Source of the DNA: Treponema sp. Marseille-Q4130
GTDB taxonomy: Bacteria > Spirochaetota > Spirochaetia > Treponematales > Treponemataceae
Assembly (NCBI RefSeq): GCF_014334325.1
Contig: NZ_JACSET010000003.1
Span: forward strand, 1-64,000
DNA: 64,000 bases
Direction of reading: 5' to 3'
How positions within the stretch are numbered: the stretch's first letter is position 1; every line of letters starts with the position of its first letter. A program made the translations under genes and the position numbers. This document shows positions 32,345-41,635 of this stretch, piece by piece. A model generated the notes under the pieces. That model was not told the DNA's origin. It saw nothing but the letters and a program-made list of their open reading frames with translations, and did not search any database.

Positions 32345-32980
32345 ATGCGCTGCGGTTTTATATTGCTTTTGTTGAGTACCGGTTTCCTCGCTCTTTCCTG
32401 CAGTGATCCCGCGGCGGCGGAGCTGCTGTATGCGCGTGCGTCGGATGCGTACATACGCGAAGATTTTTCGAATGCGCTTTCGCTTGCGGATGAAGCGATC
32501 CGTACCGACGGCAATTTTTTCCAAGCGCGCCTCCTCAAAGCGAAGCTGTTGATCTTTACGGAAAAGACCGGAGAAGCGGAAAAGATTTTGCGCGCGCTGT
32601 GCAAACGCTATCCCGAATTTACCGAAGCGCGGCTGTGGTATGTACGCGCTTTGATTATGACGGAGCGATACGATAAGGCGGAAACGCTGCTCGAACGGGA
32701 ACTCGCGCTCAATCAAACGGATTGGAGATTTTATTATCAATATGCGCTTTTGGCGCAAAAACAAAACGCGGTCGATAAGCGTCTCGCGCTGTGCAGAAAG
32801 GCGGAACAGGCGCTCTGCGAGAGCGAAAAAGTGTACATCGAAACGGCGGATATATGGCTCACGCTCGGCGTCCGATCGAATGCGCTCGATGCACTCGATA
32901 AAGCCTATGCCGTTTCCGCGCATCCCGATGCGGTTGCGGAAATAATATATTTTGTTAAGCGGGGGGATGACATACGATGA
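32345..32980 (+). CDS. TPR-repeat lipoprotein (short)
   Basis: A 211-residue lipoprotein with lipobox LALSC (Cys19) and four or five TPR-like repeats (AEKILRALCKRYPEFTEARL, YDKAETLLERELALNQ, YYQYALLAQKQNA). It begins 6 bp after the previous gene and overlaps the next by ATGA. Probably a second periplasmic scaffold subunit. Confidence 0.75.
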   Translation: MRCGFILLLLSTGFLALSCSDPAAAELLYARASDAYIREDFSNALSLADEAIRTDGNFFQARLLKAKLLIFTEKTGEAEKILRALCKRYPEFTEARLWYVRALIMTERYDKAETLLERELALNQTDWRFYYQYALLAQKQNAVDKRLALCRKAEQALCESEKVYIETADIWLTLGVRSNALDALDKAYAVSAHPDAVAEIIYFVKRGDDIR

Positions 32981-34401
32981 AACGCATAGCGGGCGCTTTG
33001 ATATCGATATCGCTTTTCTTTTCGTGCAATGTGATTTCGTTCGACGAATATGAAGTCACCTGCAGTCAAAGTCCCGCGGAAAAATACTTTGACGGCGAGC
33101 ACATCGGTTTTTCGTTCAACTGCGATGTCGTCCGTCATTATGCCGAGCAAGCACTGACGATAAAATCGGGTACGCATCAGTACGAAGCCGAATATGCGTG
33201 GAACGGGCGGTCGCTGTACGTAAAGCCCTCAGGCGGATGGGTTTATGGAAAGCCGTATCAGGTAAGTATCGACGGTCTCATGCATACGGAAAATGATGCG
33301 ACCTTTCACGCATATACGATATGCACGTTTATATACGGCAACGAAGTTGAACGGTTTTATGCGCTTGCGCTTCCCGAAAAACGCATCGGCGCCGATGTAC
33401 GGCAAAAGCTCGTGTTTTCATTTAATAAAAAAATCGAAGCGGCACGATTTGAAAAAGCCTTTTCGATTTTGCCGTCGGCGGAATATTCAATCGCACTTTC
33501 GGAAGACAAGCGGACGATTACCGTTTCGCCGTCTCCGAAGTGGAAGCTGAACACGACCTATGCGTGGACGGTACAACCGTTTTTGTCGTCTGACGGCCGG
33601 GAAATCCAGGATCTGCTTTCAAATACATTTTCTACGACAGAAGATGCCGAAAGTCCCGTGCTCGTGAGCCTCTGTCCCGTAACCGATACGTCGCCCGATG
33701 CGCACTGGCTCACCGATATCGCGCTCGATAAAAATATTTCCGGAAAGCAGCCGATCGGTTTTGTGTTTTCAAAGCCGATGGATTTCGATTCGGTAAAAGA
33801 CGCCGTTTCGATTTCGCCTTCGCTGCCCGGCTATATGGTGCCGAGCGGCGACGAGGGTACGCGCTTTTTATTTGTACCGGAAGAATACTACAAACTCGCG
33901 ACCGAATATACGCTCGGCATTGCCGTATCGGTTACAGATGAAAACGATACGCCGCTTTTCGAAAAAATCGTGACCCGCTTTTACGCTGCAGATGCATGGC
34001 TTTCGGTTACTGGCCTATCGCTCGACGCCGACGACGTTTCCGATTTGTCGGCACCGTGCATAGAACACAGGCTGCATAAAAATGCAGACGGCAACTACGA
34101 ATTGACCGCGCGGATTTTATTTTCGCATGCGATCGCCGACCGCTCACTTACCGTCGCATCGAACGCGGTGACAGCTTCGCTTCTTTTTCCGCTTACGTCG
34201 GCAAGTCCCGTAAAGACGGGCGTCTTTTGGAACGAAGAGAAAACGCGGCTTACGATAACGTGGACGCGCTTTACGGTAAGTACGGACGATGTCTCCTCGT
34301 ATTACCGTTTGAAAATCGCGGGAGGACCTGCGGGGATAAACGACGGGGAGGGAAGCTATATGGAGAAAGACCTATGTATAACCGTTTTGGCAAAACAATG
34401 A
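32977..34401 (+). CDS. Lipoprotein with Ig-like (Big_5/SbsA-type) domains
   Basis: A 474-residue lipoprotein (lipobox FFSC, Cys17) made of tandem beta-sandwich repeats with the pattern QPIGFVFSKPMDFDSVKDAV ... TRFLFVP ... ATEYTLGI, typical of Big_5 bacterial Ig-like domains. At least three repeats are visible. It would be a surface or periplasmic stalk. The ATG overlaps the preceding stop. A paralogous lipoprotein follows. Confidence 0.75.
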   Translation: MKRIAGALISISLFFSCNVISFDEYEVTCSQSPAEKYFDGEHIGFSFNCDVVRHYAEQALTIKSGTHQYEAEYAWNGRSLYVKPSGGWVYGKPYQVSIDGLMHTENDATFHAYTICTFIYGNEVERFYALALPEKRIGADVRQKLVFSFNKKIEAARFEKAFSILPSAEYSIALSEDKRTITVSPSPKWKLNTTYAWTVQPFLSSDGREIQDLLSNTFSTTEDAESPVLVSLCPVTDTSPDAHWLTDIALDKNISGKQPIGFVFSKPMDFDSVKDAVSISPSLPGYMVPSGDEGTRFLFVPEEYYKLATEYTLGIAVSVTDENDTPLFEKIVTRFYAADAWLSVTGLSLDADDVSDLSAPCIEHRLHKNADGNYELTARILFSHAIADRSLTVASNAVTASLLFPLTSASPVKTGVFWNEEKTRLTITWTRFTVSTDDVSSYYRLKIAGGPAGINDGEGSYMEKDLCITVLAKQ

Positions 34402-35879
34402 TCTGTGTCTTAATAATTTTTTGCCTCTTGTATGTCGGCTGCGCTTCCGAGCTGTTCTCCGAAATGAGCGTCGATTCGTGTACGTGGGATGACGACGGCG
34501 TTTCGATCGCCTTTTCGCTTGAGCCCGATATGATGTCGGTTGAAAAAGCGTTTACGCTGACCGAAGACGATCATCCCGCATCGGGCATTTTTTCGTGCAG
34601 CGGAAGACAGGTGCGTTTTCTCCCGACCGGCGGCATCAAAAAAAATTACGATTACGTCGTCACCGTCTCATCGTCCGCCGAAAGCAAAAGCGGATATTCG
34701 CTTACAGGCGATTACTGCAAAACGTTTTCGACGCGGGGTGACAAAGTACGGCCGGAAATAGTTTCCGTCGTACCGCAAAACGGCAGCGCCGTCGATGAAG
34801 CGTCCGCCATAACGATTCGCTTTTCCGAACCGGTTACGCGCGAATCTTTCGAAGCCGCCGTTTCCGTCAGTCCGCCTTTTTCGTATGCGCGCGTTTTTTC
34901 AGACGGAGACCGAACCGTCCGCATCGTGCCGATGGAAAACCTCAAAGCGAATACGCTGTATAAAATCACGCTGTCCGAAAGCCTCGAAGATTATGCGCGG
35001 AACGCGCTCGCAAAAGAATATCTTTCGTCGTTTTATTATCGATACGATACGGAAACGCCGGAATGTACGTTTATTATTAAAAATAAAAACGGCTTTCAAA
35101 CCGCGGCGGAAAACGGCAAAAGCTATCAAGCCGTTCCGAAAGACTGCGCTGTCGATATCGATTTTTCAAAAGAGATGAATATCGATACGTTGTCGTCATA
35201 TATCTCCGTCGTGCCGACGATATCGTATTCGGTAAAGACAAATGCGCTCGATAAAACGCATGCATCGCTCATCTTCGACGCGCCGGCGTGGGGAAAGACG
35301 TACACGTTTCGACTGCGCAAAGGCGTGCAGTCCGTGGCGGGAAACGGGACTGAACGCGATACGGTATTCGATATCCGCTTCGACGCCGAAAGTGACAGAC
35401 CGGTCGAATTTGTTAAAGCTTTTTTGCAGACGGGCGAGTGGCGCGAAGGAAATCTTTCCGACGGCGTAAACTATAAGACGATAGCGGCGGAAACGAATTT
35501 TTCGGCGCTGCTTTTCGATCCGGTGTTTTTCCCGCCTTCATCCGATACCGCTGCCGCGCTCTATCTCGTGTTTGCCGTTTCGCGAGAGGCGGCAGGGTTG
35601 GATATTTTTTCGCTCTTCGATGCTCTTACGTTTTCGGCGACAAACGGATGCTGCTCCATCGTGATAAAAACGCTTTTTGCCGTACCGCCGGAAGACTGTA
35701 CGGCTTTTCCGCTTAACGAAATGATCGTACCCGAAGAGGGTATGTGGACCGTGCGAGCGGGGCTCGAAATTACGAATAACAGCAATCCGGGCATCGTGAC
35801 GATGACGGTCGGAGACGGAGTAAAAGATTCGCTCGGAAATGCGATTCGATCGAAAAACGTTTTTACGTTTACGAAATGA
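34374..35879 (+). CDS. Lipoprotein with Ig-like (Big_5/SbsA-type) domains, second copy
   Basis: A 501-residue lipoprotein with lipobox YVGC (Cys23). Repeats such as ASAITIRFSEPVTRESFEAA ... RTVRIVP ... NTLYKITLS and AVDIDFSKEMNIDTLSSYI are Big_5-like. Two starts are possible: ATG 34374 (GGAG 8 nt upstream, basic n-region MYNRFGK) and ATG 34398, which overlaps the previous stop as ATGA but leaves no positive charge before the hydrophobic core. I prefer 34374. Likely a partner of the preceding lipoprotein. Confidence 0.75.
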   Translation: MYNRFGKTMICVLIIFCLLYVGCASELFSEMSVDSCTWDDDGVSIAFSLEPDMMSVEKAFTLTEDDHPASGIFSCSGRQVRFLPTGGIKKNYDYVVTVSSSAESKSGYSLTGDYCKTFSTRGDKVRPEIVSVVPQNGSAVDEASAITIRFSEPVTRESFEAAVSVSPPFSYARVFSDGDRTVRIVPMENLKANTLYKITLSESLEDYARNALAKEYLSSFYYRYDTETPECTFIIKNKNGFQTAAENGKSYQAVPKDCAVDIDFSKEMNIDTLSSYISVVPTISYSVKTNALDKTHASLIFDAPAWGKTYTFRLRKGVQSVAGNGTERDTVFDIRFDAESDRPVEFVKAFLQTGEWREGNLSDGVNYKTIAAETNFSALLFDPVFFPPSSDTAAALYLVFAVSREAAGLDIFSLFDALTFSATNGCCSIVIKTLFAVPPEDCTAFPLNEMIVPEEGMWTVRAGLEITNNSNPGIVTMTVGDGVKDSLGNAIRSKNVFTFTK

Positions 35880-35892
35880 TGAGGATACGGTG

Positions 35893-37272
35893 ATGAAATC
35901 GATCGGCAAAAAATTTGTCATACCGCTTCTTTTCTGCTGCTCTGCGCTCGCGTTTTCGGAAACCGTTTTTCGTTCGCCGGAAGAAGCTGCGACCTTTGCC
36001 GTTTCGAATTCGAAAGAATACCGGCTGAAAAAATTGCACGTCGAAGCGTCTTACAAAGCAGCCCGCCTTGCGCTGCAGGAATTTTTACCGTCGCTCAATG
36101 CGTCGTTCTCAGAAAACGATGCGATTAAAATCGGCGGAGCGGATTCGCACAGTAAATCGCTGCAGTTTTCCGTACGCCAAGTCGTAGGCGACGGCGGCAA
36201 GCGCATCGTTGCGTATAAGATGAATAAGACGGATGCGTACTATGCGGTAAAAACCTACGAACAGGAATTGCAGGCATTTCAATCGTCGGTCATAAATCAA
36301 TACTTTGTGTGCCTGCGCCAACAAGAAATTATTAAAATAAAAAGCGATTTGGAAAAGAATGCGGCAACGCAGCTTGAAATTATTAAAGAAGAATATCGGC
36401 TCGGTCTTGCGCTTGAAAACGATTATTTGGAATACCTCATTTCGTTCAGGAAAATTCAAAACGATAAAAAGAAAGCCGAGCGGGAACTGCGGAAGCAGAT
36501 GCGCATATTGAAATCGATCATCGATATGGCTCCCGATGAAGAGCTGCACCTCGAAAACGCGCTTGTCGGCGGTACCGATATTCCGTATCTCGAACCGCAC
36601 ATCGCCGATCTGTGGCGCATGACGGACGAGCGCAATCCCGCGATAAAAAAAGCGGAAGCGGCACTGCAGTATGCCGAACAGCGCTATAAGTACACGAAAT
36701 TGTTTTTTCTCCCGGAAGTCACCGTCGAAGGAGGTGTGTCGTTTTCCGGTACGGCCTACCCGTTGAACAAGCCTTCGTATTCGCTGAAGCTGTCGCTGAA
36801 TTTTCAAAACGTACCCTTCGTGCCGATGACCGTCGGAAACGGTTACGGTTTTAACAAAAAACAGCTCGTCGGGCTCGATAATTCGCTTTCGGCGGGCATC
36901 GTGCCCGATACGAATTATTTTATTAAACATACCGTCGATAAAATCGCGCTGGAGCGGGAAGGCGAGCAGCTTCGTCTGCAAAAAAACGCGGTGCACGAAC
37001 AGCTGTTTGAAAAAGCCGCCGCGTACGACGACGGCAAAGATTCGATCGCGCGGATATCGGAATCGATTTCGCTTCGCGAAAGGCGCCTTACCGTAAGCGC
37101 CGAGCAAGTCGAAAAAGGCGAGATGAAGCGGATCGACTACCTTGCCGAATTGATGGAACTCGCGGAAGAAAAGGTAAACCGCATCGCTGCGGAGACGGCG
37201 GTGCAGGCGGCTCTCCGCGATATCGAAATAGTGCTGTGCGTTCCGTTCGGAGGTTTGCAAAAATGTTTTTAA
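35893..37272 (+). CDS. TolC-like outer membrane efflux protein
   Basis: A 459-residue exported protein with a signal peptide (VIPLLFCCSALAFS) and long amphipathic helices in two halves (about 40-220 and 240-455), for example IKSDLEKNAATQLEIIKEEY and ALQYAEQRYKYTKLFFLPEV. This is the OEP/TolC layout: a trimeric outer membrane channel. ATG 35893 follows GAGG; the longer reading begins inside the previous gene. With the next three genes it gives a complete tripartite exporter. Confidence 0.82.
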   Translation: MKSIGKKFVIPLLFCCSALAFSETVFRSPEEAATFAVSNSKEYRLKKLHVEASYKAARLALQEFLPSLNASFSENDAIKIGGADSHSKSLQFSVRQVVGDGGKRIVAYKMNKTDAYYAVKTYEQELQAFQSSVINQYFVCLRQQEIIKIKSDLEKNAATQLEIIKEEYRLGLALENDYLEYLISFRKIQNDKKKAERELRKQMRILKSIIDMAPDEELHLENALVGGTDIPYLEPHIADLWRMTDERNPAIKKAEAALQYAEQRYKYTKLFFLPEVTVEGGVSFSGTAYPLNKPSYSLKLSLNFQNVPFVPMTVGNGYGFNKKQLVGLDNSLSAGIVPDTNYFIKHTVDKIALEREGEQLRLQKNAVHEQLFEKAAAYDDGKDSIARISESISLRERRLTVSAEQVEKGEMKRIDYLAELMELAEEKVNRIAAETAVQAALRDIEIVLCVPFGGLQKCF

Positions 37273-38621
37273 TAAAACCGTTGATGAAATATTCGTGCGT
37301 CGTATTGCTTGCCGCCCTCTTTTGTGCGTGCGCGCCTTCCGACGGAAAAAACAAAGAGGAGCTTTTGCCGGTTGAAGTGAGCGCAGTACGGGCGGAAAAC
37401 AGAGCGCTTGACAACGTGCTTAAAAGCTTCGGTTCCATTTCATATAAAACGAAAACCGACGTTACGTGTACGGTCAGCGGAACGGTGACGGCGTTTTTCG
37501 TAAAAGAAGGGGACGCCGTAACAAAGGGACAAAAGCTCGCGCAGCTGCGCAACGTACAGCTCGAACTGCAGAGAGAACAATATATGAACGCGCTCGATTC
37601 GGCTAACGCATCGCTCGAACTCGCCCGTGTAAAGCTCCGCGAAGAAACGCTCGCGGCGGAAGGCCGTTTGCTCGCTATAGAAAAATCGAAAATACATATC
37701 GTGCAAAAAGAACTCGAATCGGAATTGTTAAAAGAGACCTTTTCGAATAAAGAGAAGCTGCACGAGCTCGGCGGCGTTACCGATTCGTCGCTCGAACAGC
37801 TGAAACTGCAAGTGCGTTCGGCGGAAACGGAAATCGCAATGATGAAAAAAGAACTCGATACGCTGCTGCTCGGTTTTCGCGATGAAGATTTATTAAAAGA
37901 AGGAATCACGCCTTCGCGCGATCCCGACGTGCGCAAAAAGCAGTTCACAGCGCTCAACACGAAATCGGGGGTAGCCGAGCTTGCTTCCGTACAGGCGCAG
38001 GTACAGGCTGCGGACAGGCAGCTCGCGTCGGTACACAAGCTTATCGACGAGCTTACGATACGTGCTCCTTCCGGCGGCATCGTCGGAGCGCGCTATTACG
38101 AAAGCGGCGAATATGTAAAAGAAAACGAAAAGATCGCAACGCTCATGGATACGTCGTCTGTGTATGCGGTGCTCCATGTGCAGGAACAGGATGCGGTCGG
38201 CTTTGCACAGGGTACGCGCGTTTCGCTCTTTTTGCCGTCGCTCGGCGCGTCGTATCGATCCGTCATCGCCGAAATATCGCCGGCAGCGGATCCGCAGAGC
38301 GGAAATTTTTCCGTCAAAACGGAAATCGGCAATAAAAGCGGTGCGATTAAACCTGGAATGTTCGTGCGTTGCGAAATCGAACGCGCGGCGGCAAAAGACG
38401 TTCCGTGCATACCCGACAGCGCGCTGCTTTTATCGGACGAAAAAACCGGAAAAGTTTTTTGCATCGTAAACGGATGCGCGGTACAAAAAGCCGTTTTAAT
38501 AAAAGCGCATCGCGACGGTTTTGTGTGGATCGAAGACGGGCTTTCGGCCGGAGACTTCGTCGTCGATAAACCTTCGCCGTTTTTACGCGAAGGGCAGGCG
38601 GTAAGGGTAAGCGCGCTATGA
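37263..38621 (+). CDS. RND efflux membrane-fusion lipoprotein (periplasmic adaptor)
   Basis: A 452-residue HlyD/AcrA-type adaptor. Lipobox FCAC (Cys23); biotinyl-lipoyl halves around VTAFFVKEGDAVTKGQKLAQL (about 77-97) and the returning IRAPSGGIVGARYYESGEYV, separated by a coiled-coil hairpin; then beta-barrel and membrane-proximal domains. It links the inner-membrane pump to the TolC channel. ATG 37263 overlaps the TolC-like gene by 10 bp with GGAGG upstream. Confidence 0.88.
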   Translation: MFLIKPLMKYSCVVLLAALFCACAPSDGKNKEELLPVEVSAVRAENRALDNVLKSFGSISYKTKTDVTCTVSGTVTAFFVKEGDAVTKGQKLAQLRNVQLELQREQYMNALDSANASLELARVKLREETLAAEGRLLAIEKSKIHIVQKELESELLKETFSNKEKLHELGGVTDSSLEQLKLQVRSAETEIAMMKKELDTLLLGFRDEDLLKEGITPSRDPDVRKKQFTALNTKSGVAELASVQAQVQAADRQLASVHKLIDELTIRAPSGGIVGARYYESGEYVKENEKIATLMDTSSVYAVLHVQEQDAVGFAQGTRVSLFLPSLGASYRSVIAEISPAADPQSGNFSVKTEIGNKSGAIKPGMFVRCEIERAAAKDVPCIPDSALLLSDEKTGKVFCIVNGCAVQKAVLIKAHRDGFVWIEDGLSAGDFVVDKPSPFLREGQAVRVSAL

Positions 38622-41600
38622 TAAAGAAAATCGTTTCGTTTTCGGTTTATCATCCGGTCTCCGTATTGATGCTGTACCTTGCGTTGCTGCTCTGTTGCTG
38701 TATCGGTCTGTACACGGTTCAGCTCGATTTTATGCCGAAAATGAACGAACGCTTTTTGCTCATTTCAGCCGACTTTACCGGAGTGAGCGCGCAGGATATG
38801 CGGAAGCTCGTTACGATCCCCCTCGAAGACGCAGCCGCCTCCCTCAAGGGCATAAAAAATATTTCATCGGTGACGCGTGACGGTCTTTCGCTCGTCGTTG
38901 TCGAACTGCACTGGAATGCCGACGCCGACATTGCCATCGTCGAATGCCGGCAGATCATCGATCAGTGTTACGAAGCGCTTCCGAACGGCTGCGCCAAACC
39001 GAATGTCGCTTTTTTCAATCCGGTGCACAGAGAAACGCTGACCCTTGTCATCTTCCCGAACGACGGCGATTTGGAGTACGGCCGTCATATCGTCGACACG
39101 GACATACGGCCGCATCTGCAGCGCGTCAAAGGTGTCGGTTCCGTTTCGGTTACGGGCGGCGAAAAACCTGAAGTGAAAGTCGTACTCGATAAAGCGAAGC
39201 TCGAATCGATTCCCGTATCTTTACAGAGCGTCGCGGAAATTTTATCGCAGGCGAATTTCGAATACCCGTCGGGAAGCGTAAGCGACGGCGGCAAGGAATT
39301 GCTTTTTCGAACCTCCGGTTTATTTACGACGCTCGGCGATATCGAAGACGTGCCGTTTTTGTACGGCAACGGCGGCGTGCTGAAAATCAAAGACGTCGGA
39401 ACGGTGTCGCTCGGCACCGAAAAAAAGGAAAGCTTTTTTACGTACAACGGGCGTGAAGCGATATGCGTGAAAATCTATAAAAAAGCCGATGCGAGTCCGC
39501 TCGCCGTATCGAAAAAATTAACAAGAGAGATAGATCGGCTGCACAATTCGTACGGCGGAAATTTTACGTTTAAAATCGTGTTCGATCTGTCGGACGAACT
39601 TACGGCATCGATACGAAATCTGTGCGTGTCGGCCACACTCGGAGCCGTGATAACGGCGATCGTGCTGTTTTTGTTTTTGCGCACATTGCGTATATCGCTT
39701 TTGGCCGCGAGCCTTATGCCGCTTTCGATACTCTTTTCCGTATTCGTCCTCGCGCTGTGCGGCAAAACGGTCAACATTTTATCGGTGTCGGGCATAACGA
39801 TCGGCATCGGCATGGTGATCGACCCGGCAGCCGTAGCGATAGAAAACGTATTGGAAAAACTGAAGCGGCAGCCGGATTCCTCCGCTGCGGAATCGATTGT
39901 CGACGGCACGGCGGAAACATCCCTTTCTTCCTCCGGTTCCGCCGTAACGACGATAGCCGCCTTCGTTCCGTTTTTCTTTTTCCCCGGACTTTTCGGCAAA
40001 CTCTTTTCCGATATGGCGCTCGCCGTCATCGCTTCGATCGCGTTTTCTTTTGTACTCGCGATGACGTATATTCCCGCAGCGATGTCGCTGCAATCGAAAA
40101 AATTGATCGACAACTTCGCCGGAAGTTCGAAGCGAAACTTCAAGCGGCAGCGGGGCATTGAACGCTCAACACGAATCGAATCATGCGTCCGCGTACCTGC
40201 CATTTCGTGCGGCGAAAAACTCTACGGCGATTGTTTAAAAACGATATTCGAAAAAAAATATGCGGTTCCCGTTTTGCTCGCCGCTTGCCTATGCGTCGGA
40301 ACGCTGTGCGTACTGCTTTTAAAAAAAGAGCTGCTGCCGGTATCTCCGAGCGGCACGGTCGGCGCGACCATACGTTACGGCACTTCGCCTTCGCTCGATG
40401 CGCTGTTTTCCGACGCGGATTTTATAAACCGTGCTTTGTCGGCGGAGGATTTTATCGATACGGTGTGCATATCGGGCGGCATAGAAAAAGACGATTACGA
40501 ACAGCTCGCCGCTCCGGAAGCGAAAAAAGAAACGATGCGCATCACGTGCAGCGGGAAGAGTCCCGAAAAAATCGCGGCCGCACTCGACGCGATTTTGCAA
40601 AATACGGATATGCGCTATACGCTTGAAACGAGCCGCAATCTGCTCGAAGAAATGCTTGCTTCCGATGCGGCGCCTCTCATCGTGACCGCTTCTTCGCCCG
40701 AAGCGGCGGCGGAAACGGCGTTTGCCCTCTGCGATGAGCGGGATATCGCGCCGTACGATATTTTACAGGAAGCGGCGTTTATACCCGACAGAAGCGCATG
40801 TGCGCGGTTTGCCGTTTCGGCATCGCAGACTGCCGCCGCCGCTTACGCTGCTCTCGAAGGTGTCGAGTCGAACGCTTTTTATACGGGCGGACGAAAGATA
40901 CCGCTTCGCGTGTCGTTTGCCGACGGGACCTTTACCGCCGTAGAACAGCTTATGCGTACGGGCGTCGTTGCAGGTAAAACCGATATACCGCTGTCCTCTC
41001 TCGGTACGGTCGAAGCGGTCGAGAACGAAAAGACGCTGTACCGTTGGAACAGAAAAGACGCAAAAAAAATAAGCGGCGTACCGAAAGAAAAATCAGTAAA
41101 TTTCGACGGCATCGTTTCGCTTCGCGATATACAGATGAAAGAGTTTTTCAAAAGCGCGGCGGTGCTGCTCGCCGTCGTGTTTTTGCTGCTCTACTGCATT
41201 ATGGGCGCTCAGTTCGAATCCTTCATTATTCCGCTGCTCATGTTCGTTTCCATACCGCCTGCGTTTGCCGGAGCCTTTGTGCTGCTTCTCTTAAGCAATC
41301 GCTCGCTCAATATACACAGCGTGATCGCCCTTGTCGTACTGTTCGGAACTGCCGTCAACAACGCGATTATTTTATACGAGAGTATAACAAGGCAAAACGA
41401 TATCACGGAGCAAAGCGTCATCGCCGCAAGCGTCGCAAAACTCCGTCCGATTTTAATAACGACGCTCACGACCGTGTTCGCCGTCGTTCCCTTTGCCGTC
41501 GATCCGCTGCGAAAAAATCAGCAGTCGTCGATGGCGATTGCGATCGTCGGCGGGCTTATCGCATCGTTTGTTGTCGTGCTTGCCCTTATGCCGCCGCTAC

Positions 41601-41635
41601 TCTTTTCCGTTCTAAAAAGGAGGCGTTTGTCGTGA
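38618..41635 (+). CDS. RND superfamily efflux pump subunit (first of two)
   Basis: A 1005-residue RND protein: 12 membrane spans with large periplasmic loops after span 1 and span 7. In span 4 the usual LVDDA proton-relay motif reads VIDPA (D402, P403), keeping only the first Asp. Span 10 has GTAVNNAIILYE. It starts within ATGA of the adaptor. Immediate pairing with a second, different RND gene suggests a heteromeric pump, as in MdtBC (inference). Cargo may be the giant protein downstream or a lipid/surface component. Confidence 0.88.
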   Translation: MIKKIVSFSVYHPVSVLMLYLALLLCCCIGLYTVQLDFMPKMNERFLLISADFTGVSAQDMRKLVTIPLEDAAASLKGIKNISSVTRDGLSLVVVELHWNADADIAIVECRQIIDQCYEALPNGCAKPNVAFFNPVHRETLTLVIFPNDGDLEYGRHIVDTDIRPHLQRVKGVGSVSVTGGEKPEVKVVLDKAKLESIPVSLQSVAEILSQANFEYPSGSVSDGGKELLFRTSGLFTTLGDIEDVPFLYGNGGVLKIKDVGTVSLGTEKKESFFTYNGREAICVKIYKKADASPLAVSKKLTREIDRLHNSYGGNFTFKIVFDLSDELTASIRNLCVSATLGAVITAIVLFLFLRTLRISLLAASLMPLSILFSVFVLALCGKTVNILSVSGITIGIGMVIDPAAVAIENVLEKLKRQPDSSAAESIVDGTAETSLSSSGSAVTTIAAFVPFFFFPGLFGKLFSDMALAVIASIAFSFVLAMTYIPAAMSLQSKKLIDNFAGSSKRNFKRQRGIERSTRIESCVRVPAISCGEKLYGDCLKTIFEKKYAVPVLLAACLCVGTLCVLLLKKELLPVSPSGTVGATIRYGTSPSLDALFSDADFINRALSAEDFIDTVCISGGIEKDDYEQLAAPEAKKETMRITCSGKSPEKIAAALDAILQNTDMRYTLETSRNLLEEMLASDAAPLIVTASSPEAAAETAFALCDERDIAPYDILQEAAFIPDRSACARFAVSASQTAAAAYAALEGVESNAFYTGGRKIPLRVSFADGTFTAVEQLMRTGVVAGKTDIPLSSLGTVEAVENEKTLYRWNRKDAKKISGVPKEKSVNFDGIVSLRDIQMKEFFKSAAVLLAVVFLLLYCIMGAQFESFIIPLLMFVSIPPAFAGAFVLLLLSNRSLNIHSVIALVVLFGTAVNNAIILYESITRQNDITEQSVIAASVAKLRPILITTLTTVFAVVPFAVDPLRKNQQSSMAIAIVGGLIASFVVVLALMPPLLFSVLKRRRLS

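Noticed and set aside
36109-37260. A 383-codon minus-strand frame over the TolC-like gene
   Set aside because: Antisense shadow with no recognisable domains or start signal.
41044-41631. About 196 extra N-terminal codons for the second RND pump
   Set aside because: The segment lies inside the first pump gene in another frame and is Arg-rich; GTG 41632 has AAGGAGG and the expected short N-terminus.
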